Origin: Euphorbia lathyris
Lineage: Eukaryota > Streptophyta > Magnoliopsida > Malpighiales > Euphorbiaceae
Direction of reading: 5' to 3'
NCBI RefSeq assembly: GCF_963576675.1
Contig: NC_088918.1
Location: forward strand, 35,559,501 to 35,623,500
Length of the DNA: 64,000 nucleotides
Below are positions 1 to 11,913 of this stretch, in pieces. The translations under genes and the position numbers were made by a program. The notes under the pieces were generated by a model. It saw nothing but the letters and a program-made list of their open reading frames with translations, was not told where the DNA came from and searched no databases. Numbering within the stretch: position 1 is the first letter of the stretch; each line of letters starts with the position of its first letter.

Positions 1-493
1 TACATAAACAAACAGTATACAAGTTTTTAGAATAAGAATATTCCATTATTTGACTCAGCTTTTGATTCTTAATTTAGTTATTTATCATTGAAAGTGTAAT
101 TAGCTAGATTGCTAAACTATTTTATTTAAATGAGACGTGCTGTTTCTGAGAGTCCAATAATATGTGTTTTTTTAATATGGTATTACTAGATACAAATTAA
201 TCTAAGAAATATTTTTTTTTTTGAATCAATCTAAGAAATATTTATGGATTATTTAATAAAATTGTACCAAAATACAAATCTTTTGAAGATAATTATATAT
301 TAATTTAGTTGAAAATAAAAAGTATAAATAAATATAATATTATTATTTTCCTAAGAAATAAACAAATGCCAAAAAAATATTTTCTGATTTTATAACTAAA
401 TACTATTTTCCAATACTAAAAATTTCCTTGTCAGATATGTTTAAAAATAATATTTTTCTGCAGACAAATGATAATATGTTAAGTATATGTCCT
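1..493. other. AT-rich intergenic DNA
   Basis: No open frame, RNA gene or terminal repeat is recognisable. The stretch is AT-rich with short homopolymer runs. It ends at the target duplication of the LINE-derived retroposon that follows. Confidence 0.6.
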
Positions 494-509
494 AATTAAA
501 GAATTTGAA

Positions 510-1254
510 GTACACCTGTCGGAAAAAAGCCGCCTAGAGAGAGAAGCTCTAGCTTTTCTCTAGGTTTTTCCCTAATCTTTGCCCCCCCCCCCCTTGAAAC
601 CCACCACCTCTTCCTCTCCTGCTCTCTGCCGTCTTCTTCTTTCTTTCCATTCCTTGTCTCCTTTTCTCCTTTTCCAATTTTTGCAACCTTAAGCTACAAC
701 AAAGTAGCCAGATCTAATCGGAGAAGGGAGAAGGAAGCTTGTCTTCCTTCTTCCTCCTTCCATCTATGACTGTTTTTTCGTTTTTTCTAGCTTTTTAGTG
801 TTTCGTTTTCAGTTGAAAACTCATTCCTTTCTTCGAATTTTCTCCATCTGATTCGCACCCGTTAGCTATATCTCTGTCGTTTACGCTTTTTTTAGATTTA
901 GCAAGAGCGGAAACGTGTTATTTTATTCGTAGATCTACAGATCTACGGGGTTGCACCAGTAAAAAGGACTCAGATCCAGATAGTCCAGTTAGTCGGAAGA
1001 AACTAAATGATGACGATTGGTTTGCGGTGGCTTTTATGTGGAGTTGGATTCGGAAGAAGTATGAGTTTTATCGTCTTATTGTTGTAGTTGTACCTTTTAT
1101 GGTTATTTTTGCTCTTTGTAGTCCTTTTATTTCCTTTATGGATGTTGTATTAGGCATTTGTCTGTACTTGTGTAAGGTTTTATCCCTTGCTATTTTCACG
1201 ATGTATTCGTATTTTATCATCTAATGAAATGATTAAGCATCTTTATCAAAAAAA
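510..1254 (+). mobile_element. Short LINE-derived retroposon (745 bp)
   Basis: The block is flanked by a perfect 16-bp direct repeat, AATTAAAGAATTTGAA, at 494-509 and 1255-1270, and ends in a poly-A run preceded by CATCTTTATC. Its 5' end has the CTAGAGAGAGAAG / CTAGGTTTTTCCC signature I associate with plant L1 5' UTRs, followed by a C tract and a pyrimidine-rich leader. Both ends are present, but only a 65-codon hydrophobic frame (1027-1224) lies between them. It is therefore best read as an internally deleted, non-autonomous L1 derivative or an L1-mobilised SINE-like element. No reverse transcriptase or endonuclease motif is present. Boundaries are firm; family membership is inference. Confidence 0.8.
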
Positions 1255-1270
1255 AATTAAAGAATTTGAA

Positions 1271-1868
1271 CAATATACCATCCCAATGTTCAACATGCAT
1301 GAATTTTTTGGTCTAGAACATTTGGTATCCAAGGTCGATGGTGTAGACTAATTTAGATTCGAGTAGAGTAAATCTTTATGAGACAATTAAAGCTCTCTCA
1401 CCAAATATTACAATCACGCTTACATTCTAATATGTAGGATTCAAATTATGATTAAATGGTTAAGTTGATCTAATATTATAATCTTAATTGACTAGACGCG
1501 TACTTAGCAATTTGAACATGAATTTAATAGATACATAATTACGTGTATGAATGGTAGCAAGACGAATATTTTAGGATACCAACTCTACTAATACTCCATT
1601 AGCGTTGCACAACCCTTACTATGACTTTAAACGAAAACGAAAAAGTATACTCGTAATGGTTATGGTCAGAAGAAAAAGGTTGTTGTTTCTAAAAGCAGCA
1701 AATTACTGTTGTTGTCGCTCCAAACCCGCGGTTTACCTTTTATGACCTTGGATACCCTTTCAAAATCAACTGTTTTTTTCTCTCACAATATTGCAAGTCT
1801 ACCATACGTACTTCTCACAAATCGCAAGTCTACCATATTTAATTAATGGAGAAAGATAAGTATTCCAC
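1271..1868. other. Intergenic DNA without recognisable features
   Basis: AT-rich sequence without coding potential, terminal repeats or RNA motifs that I can support. Positions 1861-1868 (TATTCCAC) form the left target duplication of the next element. Confidence 0.5.
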
Positions 1869-2422
1869 TAGGGATGGCAACGGGTACTCTACCCGCGGGT
1901 ACCCGACACTACCCGACCCTAATGGAACTACTCGTACCCTATATAAAAGGGTATGGGACGGGTATGGGATCAAAAACATTACCCGTTAGGGTAATGGGAC
2001 GGGTATGGGAAGACCCCCAGGGTACCCTGTACCCGTTACCCGTCATAACTTTTTTATATATTAAAAAATATTATTACGTTTTAGATGTAAGATGTGAGAT
2101 TTGAACACCAACCTTTTGTTTTTCGACCATTAAGTGATATAACTAAGCTACTTTATTTTTATTAATTAAAATTCAATTTGTTCAATTTTTAAATGAATAA
2201 TTTATTAAATTTATACTTTGTTAAATTTGTAATATTATTTTTTTATTTCTTGATTTTTAACGGGTAAGGGTACCCGTGGGTACCCGTGAATTAAATGGGA
2301 CAGGTATGGGATGCAAAACATACCCATTAGGGTAATGGGAATGGTACGGGTAATTAAAAAATAAACGGATAAGGGTTTAGGATTGGCACTACCTGCGGGT
2401 ACCCTACCTGTTGCCATCCCTA
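1869..2422. mobile_element. hAT-type non-autonomous element (MITE, 554 bp)
   Basis: The termini are inverted: TAGGGATGGCAAC at 1869 and GTTGCCATCCCTA ending at 2422. An 8-bp target duplication, TATTCCAC, lies at 1861-1868 and 2423-2430. An 8-bp duplication is the hAT hallmark. The subterminal regions are packed with GGGTA / TACCC and GGGTATGGGA units in both orientations, as expected for clustered transposase binding sites. There is no transposase frame; short open frames inside are chance. Confidence 0.9.
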
Positions 2423-2430
2423 TATTCCAC

Positions 2431-2879
2431 TGCTTAAAAGGTGTTGGGTCTTTACTAGTAGGCTTTACCCATATATTTATTATATTATTTTTCTTTATAC
2501 ATTTCATTTTTATCTTAGAAAGGAGGTGGAACAATTAATAAATTATTTCTCAAATTAACTCAACTTATCAATATTAGGTGTAAAAATATTATTGGTTGTC
2601 AATATTAGAGGTAAAATTACACTATTTTAGACATTAGAGGTAAAATTGCTATTAGGAATATTTTGCACCTTATCCTATTTAGATTTTTTTTTTTCTAAAA
2701 TTAAATTTATATATTAATTTGTTGATTGATTCAAAACATATCCATATTAGTCAATTTACATATTAATAATAGCTAGTCATAATTTTACCAAACATTAATC
2801 AACAATAAACAGCTAACAACAACAGTACACAGTAACATGTGAACCAAACGAGCTCTAATTACGAGATTATTGCCTACTA
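2431..2879. other. AT-rich intergenic DNA with MITE-like debris
   Basis: No gene is visible. Around 2780-2860 there are CCAAAC / CAGCTAACA motifs typical of MITE ends (ending CCAAACGAGCTCT), but I could not find a matching left end or a target duplication, so no element is called. Confidence 0.4.
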
Positions 2880-3037
2880 TAAAATCTAGCATTAATTGAT
2901 ATTTCAATTGCCAAGTCAACTACATTTCCAACTTAATTATTGCGTATAAAAGTTTAATAACTTAATTTAAGTTTAATTCTGACTTTCTTAATTTTCACAC
3001 TTATATCTAGAATTTTTTTTAGAAGATATCTAGAATT
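2880..3037 (+). promoter_or_regulatory. Upstream part of a duplicated receptor-kinase promoter
   Basis: This segment aligns by eye with 14280-14400, the DNA upstream of the intact receptor kinase. Shared words include CATTAATTGATATT, CAATTG, TCAACT, ATTTCCAACT and ATAAAAGTTTAAT. The match resumes at 12119, beyond the L1 LINE, so one paralogous promoter copy was split by the LINE insertion. It lacks the poly-A micro-insertion found at 14355 in the other copy and so acts as an empty site. Confidence 0.6.
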
Positions 3038-3098
3038 TGTTCAAATACGTCAATCAAGAATTTATTGATGTGCATATGTTTCTTTTATTCTAGTACTC

Positions 3099-3720
3099 AT
3101 GGAACGTAGGATGGAATCCCTAACCGTAGCCAATGATGAAAATGATGCTCTCGAATTCTCCGACGCTGCACAAGATGAGGGTGAGCAACAGCAGCGTCTC
3201 GTGTTGGTTGGCACGTTCCTCAGGAACAATCGATAAATTTTGCAACAATGAAAACGAATAGATATCTGGATGCCAAAGAAAGGGGTCTGGATAGTTGACA
3301 TTGAATCCAACCCTTTTACATTCGAATTATCATGAGGTGGATATGAATCAGGTGTTTAATGGAGGACCTTGGTCCTTTGATAATGAAATGTTAGCTTTGG
3401 AGGTTCTGCAGCCTAGAAACAATCAACCAGTGTCTTGGTGGTTGCAGGAACCAGGTGGAGATACAGAAGGAATAAAATGGTGTATATGGATGTTGGGGGA
3501 TTAGAGAGTATGGAAAGAGGGGGAACTTCAATTGAGCAAGGTAAAAATAACACAGAGGATGATTCTGATATAAGTTTAGGGGAGGATCAGGCATTGGAAG
3601 TTCAAGATGTCAGGAAAAGGCAATGTGAACGGTCGAGTATGGTGTCATTAATTAAACTGGCTCGACTTTTACTACTGGTATGCGTACGGAGGATCTATGC
3701 GAACCTGTTTCTTCCTTAAT
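3099..3720 (+). pseudogene. L1 ORF1 remnant (DUF4283-like nucleic-acid-binding protein)
   Basis: An ATG at 3099 opens a frame beginning MERRMESLTV with an acidic stretch, as in plant L1 ORF1 proteins. After a frame change the text GPWSFDNEMLALEVL appears (about 3364-3408). This matches the conserved (G)GPW-x-F-(D/x)N core of the DUF4283 region in plant L1 ORF1. Frameshifts and stops separate the pieces, and no zinc knuckle survives that I can see. The family role is RNA binding and RNP formation for retrotransposition. This copy cannot make the protein. Confidence 0.6.
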
Positions 3721-4046
3721 CAACAAGGATAAAATTAGTTCGACTAGGACAGAAATGGAATGGTCTAAGGATCAAACCCGTGATTATTATGACTTGTTTA
3801 AGATAGAACTGTTAGGGTCTCGGTAACCCTCAGGCAGTTCGGTCGTCATGTGAGCTTCTAAAACCACACAAGCCGAAAGTGGTGTTTTTAATAGAGACTT
3901 TGGTTGATAATAATCGTATTGATGCCTTACGCATAATGTTTTCATATGATGGATGTTTTCTTGTGGATGCAAGGGGTCACAACGGAGGCCTGGCTGTACT
4001 TTGGAGAGAAAACAATACCTTTTCTGTGAGTAGCTTCTTGGATCAC

Positions 4047-5472
4047 TGATAGGGGTCAAAAACCCCTATCTTTAGGTACGGTTTTAGGACGGTTTAGTTT
4101 AGTTTTTCGTCAATAAGCGAGCAATTCTCACATTTATATGCATGTGTGTGTGTTAATTAGATTGTGAATATGTTTTATTTACTTTTGTAGTTTAAGTTCG
4201 TTTTCTGATCGTTTTTGGGAAAATATTGCCAAACTAGCACGTATATTAGTTTTCAATTATTTATCATGGCTAAATGATCCACCAAAAGTCGCACCAAACG
4301 GAGTTTCTACTCAAATCAAGCGATTGGTGGGTCAATTTAGCCTCGGAACTAATGTCGTTTGGAGTTTATATGCGTGTGCAGGTCAAAACAGGAACAAATT
4401 CGGGCGAAAATCGCATTTTGGGGACACCCGACAGTCACGCAGGGCGTTTGGGCACTTGCTGCTCGACAAACTGGCCGATTTAGGCCAACTCGGCGAGCTG
4501 ACCTGCGGGAATCAGTCTTTTGACTGATTCCTGGCCCCACGATGCCACGATTTCGCCCATTCTCACACCTGCAATAGGAAACGAATTCGGTCAGATTTGG
4601 GACTCAAACCGCGACTATAAATAGGACTTTTCACATGTAAATTAGATATCTTTCTTTTATTGTAAAAACTCTAGCTTTCCCCCCTTGAATCATCCTCTCC
4701 AACTCCTCCACCTCCTTCATCCTCCATTGAAGAACATTCAAAGCTCCATTCTCCGAGGATTATTCAAGGTTCCTCCTTAAGTCCTAGGAAGACACCTGCA
4801 GCGGTAGACAGGTTCCCTAAAAGGGATTTTCTTACTCTTTTACAACTTGTTTATCTCTTGATCCAGTCTATGAATCCTAGGCTCATTGTATCTCCGTGAC
4901 AATTTTCTTCATCTTTAATGTTAATATAATTCTTGTTTTGTTCAATTGATTCATCTATTTAATTTTTGTCTTACGCTTTGTTTGATTGGTTTAACTCATT
5001 CATAAATCCAAATATCTTGTTGGCACATATTGCGAGCTGAATCTGGTCTAGTCAGAGCCTATAAGATTAATGACCTTATAGAAGATTAAGCCCAAATTTC
5101 TGAGCCTTAGAGCTAGTTTCGGCCTTACAATGGAATCACGAACTAGGAACCACAAAATGATAAGTAAGGTTGATCGCCTTGAACACAAGTGACTTAGATT
5201 AGGTTATTAATTGGTTGTCTAAACAATTTATATTCATCATTATCGTACCATTCCATATCCCTTCGGGTAATTACATGATTGAAAGATCACTTAGGGGTAG
5301 AATAATTTACATAGGAGTAGTTTAACTTAATCAAAACCAAGCTTGAACCCCCCAAAGCCTAGATAACACTAGAAACTGAGTAGCTCGATACTTGCAGGAG
5401 TAAATCATGTGGATTCGATACCTGGACTTGTCCAGATTATTACTTGATAACGACGAGGTACACTTATCCCTT
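4047..5472 (+). mobile_element. Athila-type solo LTR inserted in the L1 endonuclease
   Basis: The stretch starts TGATAGGGGTC and is collinear with the LTRs of element D (43821-45478 on the minus strand). Shared parts include the terminal inverted pair GATAGGGG / CCCCTATC, AATAAGCGAGCAATTCTC, AAAGTCGCACCAAACG, the hairpin at 4508-4531 and GTACACTTATCCC near the 3' end. No internal region or second LTR is attached, so it is a solo LTR. The last 40 or so bases of the LTR and a few LINE codons are missing at the right junction, and I find no 5-bp duplication of the left flank (ATCAC) there. The 3' boundary is therefore approximate. L1 coding text stops at 4046 and resumes near 5477. Confidence 0.75.
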
Positions 5473-8400
5473 AGTGAGTCTATCGGACCGACATCCGTTA
5501 TGCTGAAAGATAGAGACATCGAGAGTTCTGGGATTTCCTTAATAAACTTGCTAAAAGTTCTGCTTTACCTAGCTATTGTATAGGGGATCTTAATTGCATT
5601 TTGAAGCAAGATGAGAAACAAGGAGGACCTGCTTAACCCTCATATCTTATTTCTAAAATTTTTAATGATATTTTCACAAATGATATTCATAAGCTCTGTT
5701 TGAAGGGTAGTGCATTCACATGGGATCATGGGAAGGGATGGGAGCACTGGATTCGGGAAAATTTAGATCGAGCTTTTGGGTCCACGAATTGGATGCACAC
5801 TTTTTCCAATTACAGATTATCTAGTTTGTTCTCTCCTTATTCGAACCATTCCCCTTTGATATTAGAGTTTGAATATTATATTTCTGTCAATACAAATCGT
5901 TGATTTCATTTTGAAATGGCTTGATTAATGAAAGACGGGTTTTTTGATTTGGTAAATAAGTGTTGGGCGGAGAATGCGAATTTGTCAGTTCCTAATAGGG
6001 TTGTTGCTTGTGTATCACTGCTCGATCTTTGAGGTTCAAACTTTCGCACTCGTTCTAGTAAGAAGAATAATCATAGCAAGCAGATCATTGCCCATGTATG
6101 TGATAAGGAGGACCCGACCTCTATTGATTGGTTTTTTCAGGCTAAACGACAGCTGAATCTGGTTCTTGAGCAAGAAGATACTTATTGGAAACAGAGGGCT
6201 AAGGCTTTCTGGTTAAAAGGTGGTGATCGTAACTCTAAGTTTTTTCATGTTGTTGTTAGGCATGGAAGAGGATCAACTGATAGTTGGTCTCACTGATGAT
6301 ATGGGATTCGAACACTCAGACATTGATGGAATGTGTTTGATTGCGAAATCTTATTTTTGCAATTTATTTTATGCATCATTGGTCTCCAATTATACATTTG
6401 TGGATGTGGTTCCATGTCCAGTCTCTGATTTGATGAATGTTGGTTTGACTGTGCCTTTTACTTATAATGAGTTCAAAACTTCTATTTTTCAAATGCATCT
6501 GGATAAGTGACCAGGCCCTAATGGACTTAATCCAGGTTTCTTTCAAAAAAATTAGCCTCAAATTAGATATGATGTAGTTGTTGCCTGTTCAGGTTGGCTT
6601 GAAAGCAATGAGTTCCTAGCAAATTTGAATGATACTGTTATTACACTGATCCCAAATTTTGAGAATCCAATTCGTATGACTGATCTTACGTCTATTTCAT
6701 TGTGTAATGTTATGTATAAGTGTATTGCTAAAGTTTCAGCAAATAGGTTGAAAATCATTCTTCCTGATGTGATTTCTGAGAGCCAATCAATATTTGTTCC
6801 TGGTAAGTCTTTGATTGATAGTGTTTAAATAGCGTTTGAGTCATTACATTTTATGAAAAAGAAGCAGGGAGGTGGGAAGGGGAGGTAGCATTGTAAATTG
6901 ATATTAGGAAGGCTCGTGATAGGGTCGATTGGGGTTTTTTAACATTGGTAATGTCGCACATGGGATTTTATGACCGGTGGGATTCTAAGATTGGTAATGT
7001 CGCACATGGGATTTTAAGATTGGGGTCTTTTAGATGTTCATTCTCCTTTGGTACGGGAAGGTCCAAAAAAGAAGTTTTCAATTTTTTAAAGGATATGTTA
7101 CTTAAGGGATTTAGTAGTTGGATCTTTAGGTTCTTATCAGCTGTAGGGAAGGATGTATTACTGAAGTATGTTGCTCAAGCATTACCTATGTTCTACATGA
7201 GTACTTTTTTACTCCCGAAATCCATATATGATGAACTTAAGAAAATCATGAGCTCTTTCTGGTGGGGTTCTAAGGCGAATGGGAGTCGGAAAATCCATTA
7301 GTGTAGCTGGGATTAGCTTAGTATTCTTAAAGATTGTGGAGGTTTGGGATTTCGTAGTTTACATGATTTTGATCTGGCGCTACTCGGAAAACAAGGTTGG
7401 AAGTTCATTGATAGTCCTCAAACATTGGTAAGTAAATTGTTCAAAGTCAAATATTATGCTAGAGGTTCTTTCCTTTCCTCTAAATTTGGCACTAATCCCA
7501 GTTTGTTTGGAGGAGTGTATGGAGTTCGATTGAACTACTTAAGGATGGAATTAATTGAAGAATATGACAAGGGAATACGATTTCGATTTGGAGGGATCCA
7601 TGGTTAGTGAATGATGCAAAATTGTGTATTACTTCCTTGTGTAATAATGAGAATAAAGATGTTGTGGTAGCGGATCTGTTTATCCTAGGGACGCGCATCT
7701 GGGATTGGGGAAAGCTAAATAAGTGGTTTCAGCCTCAGGAAGTGGGAATTATGACTAGCATGGTGATTCCGATGACAGAACGGAATGATAAACTGATATG
7801 GCACTTTTCAAAGGACGCTTATACTCTTCTAAATCGGGTTACTAGTTGCTTGAACATGCTCGAATGGGAAATTTGGTTACCAATGGTTAGAGCAAAATAT
7901 GGTCTCTTGAAGTCTCGCCAAAAATCAAGCATTTCGTGTGGAAATTATGTGCTAAACTGTTGCCCTTTAGGTCGCGATTAATTCAAATAGATTCACATCC
8001 CGAGCAGCTGTCTATTGCGTTCGACAGACATTGAACATGGTTGGCACCTTTTCTCGCATTGCGTTTTTACTACTACGTGTTGGTCGGCGGTGAAGCTACC
8101 AGCTCCTAGGATTGAATGGGATTGGATAGAGGATTGGGTGCTCTATACGATGACTTCGGTGGGGAGAGATGAAGTTGGGCAGATTGATATGGTTTTATGG
8201 TCCATTTGGCAGCAATGGAACGCCAAACTGTGGTCCGACAAGTGTCTGTCTCCGGTGGAAGCAGCGGTAGGAGCTTTTCGGGTTGCTACAGAATGGTGAG
8301 AGGCATGTTATGGTCAGCAGTATCGGTTGAAGGAGAAAAGCTAAGGGATACCGCAGTAGTATGTCCATAAGCAGAAACCTGGAGTCGAAAGAATTAAGTG

Positions 8401-8789
8401 TAATGTTGATGTCGCAATCTTCAAATTGGAAAATAAGTATGGCTTAAGAGCAGTAATTCGAGGTAGTTCAGGTGAGTTTCTCACATGTTTCATCTCCTTC
8501 ACAAATGGGGGTATTACGGCAAAATTAGCCGAAGTGTTGGCACTCCACGATGCAATGGTCTGGGTATTGTTGCTGCATTATAAGAATATTAAATTCGAAT
8601 ATGATGCTAAAAGTGTGGTGGGGTGTATCTCAAACACGTCACACGATATTTCCGAGTTTGGTGGTGTTATTGAAGATATTTGTTCTATGTTGCTAAGTTG
8701 CCTTTACAGCCGGTCCCAAGCCCGGACAAAGGAGGAGGGTTGCGGTAGGTTTGTGGCGGCCAGCGTAAAACTTAGCCACATCTTATGAC

Positions 8790-10355
8790 ATGAACCATAA
8801 TATAAATACCGTTGGGACGTTCCCTACTCAGCGACGCGCTGCACTTCCTAGACCCGGGTGTAGTGATAAATGTGCAAGGGTTGCTAGGTCGTCGCCCCGA
8901 AGCGGCGCGCCACCCCAGGACCCGGGGGTGGTGTCAAATATGCAAGGGTTGCGGGTAAATAAGCTAGTCCACGGTAATGGTAGGGGTAGGGGTAAGGGTA
9001 GTAGGTTACGCTTTGGGACATGGAACATAGGTTCTTTGACAGGAAGATTAGCTGAAATTGTAGATGTTATGAAGAGGAGGAGAATAAATATATTATGCCT
9101 ACAAGAAACCAAGTGGGTTGGAGCCAAGGCTAGAGAGATAGCTCCTTGGGGTTATAAGCTTTGGTACTCAGGAAAGGATAAGGGTAGAAATGGAGTAGGT
9201 ATTCTTATTGATAGGGAGTATATTGATGAGGTAGTAGCGGTGTCTAGGAAGAGCGATAGAATTATGAGTGTTAAGCTAGTGATAGGGGATGAGGTTGTGA
9301 ATGTCATTAGTGCATATGCGCCACAAATAGGATTAGATGTGTCTATAAGACAAGCTTTTTGGGATGACTTAGAGGAAGTGGTGCAACATGTTCCTAGGGA
9401 TGAAAAAATGGTACTAGGGGGTGATCTCAATGGACACGTGGGTTCTAGGCGAGATGGGTTTGAGAGTGTTCATGGAGGGTATGGCTTTGGAGATAAGAAT
9501 GAAGCAGGAAATGATATTTTGGAATTCGCATCAGCCTATGACTTGAGTATCATGAACACATGGTTTATGAAGAGAACATCCCACTTAGTGACTTATCGGA
9601 GTGGCGGTAATGCGAGCCAAATTGACTTCTTCTTAGTAAGGAGTGCTTGGAGAAAGAGTTATATTGATTGTAAGGTGATCCCTGGTGAGAGTACGACAAC
9701 CCAACATAGAGTAGTGGTGCTAGATTTTCGAAGTAGGAAATGTATAAGAAAACAAACACCTCAAGTAGAGACTAAGATTAAGTGGTGGAAATTGCAAGGG
9801 GAGAATCAACAAAAATTTGTGGATGAGATGACCAAAAAAGATATTTGGACTTGCAATATGGATTCAGATATAGATTCGATATGGAATAAGATGGAGCATA
9901 GTATAAGGGAAGTAGCGAAGGAAGTTCTAGGGGAATCTAAAGGTAGCATGCCACCGGGTAAGGACACATCTTGGTGGACAGAAGAAGTACGACAAGCAGT
10001 AAAGAGTAAGAGAGAATCCTATAAACTATTGGGGAAATGTAGGAGTGACGAGAACTACGAAAAATACAAAGAGGCTAAAAGGGAAGTAAAGAAGGTCATA
10101 CGAGATGCTAGAGCAAAGGTGAATCGGGATCTGTATACAAGATTGGATACGAAAGAAGGGGAAAGAGACATATATAGAATTGCTCGGATGAGAGATAGGA
10201 AGACGCGAGATCTCGGAAAAGTTAAATGTGTGAAGGATGTGGACCAGAAAGTCCTAGTTGGAGATAAGGATATCAAGGAACGATGGAGGTCCTATTTTGA
10301 TGACTTATTTAATGGAGATCGCCAACAAGATGTTGGAGTATCCATCACGATATGA
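8790..10355 (+). CDS. RTE LINE polyprotein, endonuclease part (521 aa)
   Basis: The frame starts at ATG 8790. After a basic, low-complexity leader it contains a complete endonuclease/exonuclease/phosphatase fold. Motifs in order are [48 protein letters not shown] and TQHRVVV, covering the metal-binding Asn/Glu, the catalytic Asp-x-Asn and the terminal His. A charged linker follows. The frame ends at TGA 10353-10355, just before the RT domain. In relatives I know the endonuclease and RT lie in one frame, so this stop most likely reflects a one-base indel near 10330-10350. The role is nicking of target DNA for target-primed reverse transcription. Confidence 0.85.
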   Translation: MNHNINTVGTFPTQRRAALPRPGCSDKCARVARSSPRSGAPPQDPGVVSNMQGLRVNKLVHGNGRGRGKGSRLRFGTWNIGSLTGRLAEIVDVMKRRRINILCLQETKWVGAKAREIAPWGYKLWYSGKDKGRNGVGILIDREYIDEVVAVSRKSDRIMSVKLVIGDEVVNVISAYAPQIGLDVSIRQAFWDDLEEVVQHVPRDEKMVLGGDLNGHVGSRRDGFESVHGGYGFGDKNEAGNDILEFASAYDLSIMNTWFMKRTSHLVTYRSGGNASQIDFFLVRSAWRKSYIDCKVIPGESTTTQHRVVVLDFRSRKCIRKQTPQVETKIKWWKLQGENQQKFVDEMTKKDIWTCNMDSDIDSIWNKMEHSIREVAKEVLGESKGSMPPGKDTSWWTEEVRQAVKSKRESYKLLGKCRSDENYEKYKEAKREVKKVIRDARAKVNRDLYTRLDTKEGERDIYRIARMRDRKTRDLGKVKCVKDVDQKVLVGDKDIKERWRSYFDDLFNGDRQQDVGVSITI

Positions 10356-11851
10356 TAAATCATGAATGCCTGCGGAGAATTCAAAAGGGTGAAGTCAAAA
10401 TGACATTAAGTAAGATGAAGTTGAAGAAAGCAGTAGGACCTGATGGCATCCCTATTGAGATTTGGAGATGTTTGGGAGAAAGAGGAATCGAATGGTTGAC
10501 GACGTTCTTCAACAAAATTTGGAGAAACAATAAGATGCCATCAGAATGGAGGAAAAGTACCTTAATCCCTTTGTATAAGAACAAAGGCGATGTCCAAGAT
10601 TGTGCCAACTATCGGGGAATCAAATTAATGAGTCACACTATGAAACTTTGGGAGCGAGTGATTGAACAAAGGCTAAGGAGGACGGTGAAGATCTCGGAAA
10701 ACCAGTTTGGCTTTATGCCGGGAAGATCAACTATGGAAGCCATCCATCTAATGAGACAATTAATGGAGCACTATCGAAATAAGAAGAAAGACTTGCATAT
10801 GGTTTTCATTGACTTGGAGAAAGCATATGATAAGGTACCAAGGGAAGTACTTTGGTGGGCCTTGACAAGGAAAGGCATTTCGCGGAAATATATTGACATC
10901 ATAAAGGACATGTATGAGGGAGTATGCACGAGTGTACGTACTAGTGTTGGGAAGACTGAAGAGTTTCCTATTACGATTGGAGTGCATCAAGGTTCCGCAC
11001 TAAGCCCATTTCTTTTTGCCATCGTTATGGATGAACTAACAAGTTCACATCAAGATGGTATACCATGGTGCATGCTGTTTGCAGATGATATTGTGTTGGT
11101 TGATGAGACGAAAGAAGGAGTGGAGATGAAGTTGGAACTATGGAGGCAAACTCTAGAATCTAGAGGCTTTAAGTTGAGTCGAAGTAAGACAGAATATTTG
11201 GAGTGTAAGTTTAGCGGCCGTAGGAGTAGGGAGGTAGGGACAATCACCCTAGATGGGAGAGTTGTTCAGGCCTCGGATTGCTTCCGGTATTTAGGATCTA
11301 TTATCCAAACGGATGGAGAAGTAGATGGAGATGTTGCTCATAGGATTAAAGCTGGTTGGTCGAAGTGGAAGAGTGCTACGGGTTTCCTTTGTGATCCCGG
11401 CATGCCTAATAGATTGAAGGGAAAATTCTACCGGACGGCAATTAGACCAGCATTGTTATATGGTACGGAGTGTTGGGCAGTGAAACACTGCCACATCCAT
11501 AAGATGTCGGTGGCGGAGATGCGTATGTTGAGATGGATGTGTGGTCACACGAGAAAGGACCGGGTGCGTAATGAAATAATTAGGACAAAAGTAGGGGTCA
11601 CATCTATTGAGAATAAAATGAGAGAAAACCGACTAAGGTGGTTTGGCCATGTGAGACGTAGAGCGCTTGATGCGCCGGTTAGGAGAACCGAAGAGTGGCA
11701 AAGGGATGTAGTGGTGAGGGGTAGGGGAAGACCTAAGCAAACTTGGAGGAGGGTGATCGAGAGTGATATGAGTTTATTGGGAATTGAGGAAAATATGGTA
11801 GTGGATAGGACGGAGTGGAGGGAGCGAATCTGTGTCGCTGACACGACTTGA
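10352..11851 (+). CDS. RTE LINE polyprotein, reverse transcriptase part (499 aa)
   Basis: The ATG at 10352 overlaps the upstream stop as ATGA. The RT domain is complete. It shows [45 protein letters not shown] (motif A), [10 protein letters not shown] (motif B), FADDIVLV (motif C, catalytic Asp pair at about residues 242-243) and [14 protein letters not shown]. The C-terminal region has [24 protein letters not shown] and GRGRPKQTW, the usual carboxy end of plant RTE proteins. No stop interrupts it. The domain looks catalytically intact, but it is out of frame with the endonuclease. The ATGA overlap could in principle allow reinitiation; an indel is the simpler reading. Confidence 0.85.
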   Translation: MINHECLRRIQKGEVKMTLSKMKLKKAVGPDGIPIEIWRCLGERGIEWLTTFFNKIWRNNKMPSEWRKSTLIPLYKNKGDVQDCANYRGIKLMSHTMKLWERVIEQRLRRTVKISENQFGFMPGRSTMEAIHLMRQLMEHYRNKKKDLHMVFIDLEKAYDKVPREVLWWALTRKGISRKYIDIIKDMYEGVCTSVRTSVGKTEEFPITIGVHQGSALSPFLFAIVMDELTSSHQDGIPWCMLFADDIVLVDETKEGVEMKLELWRQTLESRGFKLSRSKTEYLECKFSGRRSREVGTITLDGRVVQASDCFRYLGSIIQTDGEVDGDVAHRIKAGWSKWKSATGFLCDPGMPNRLKGKFYRTAIRPALLYGTECWAVKHCHIHKMSVAEMRMLRWMCGHTRKDRVRNEIIRTKVGVTSIENKMRENRLRWFGHVRRRALDAPVRRTEEWQRDVVVRGRGRPKQTWRRVIESDMSLLGIEENMVVDRTEWRERICVADTT

Positions 11852-11913
11852 TTTTCACGGTTTTATATGATGGTTCATGTTAGCCGACCCCGAATCATTT
11901 CGGGACTAAGGCT

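Noticed and set aside
1027..1224. A 65-codon hydrophobic frame in the LINE-derived retroposon.
   Set aside because: It lies inside a mobile element, has no similarity I recognise, and T-rich sequence gives hydrophobic codons by chance.
2770..2870. A second MITE suggested by CCAAACGAGCTCT-type sequence.
   Set aside because: No matching opposite end or target duplication was found.
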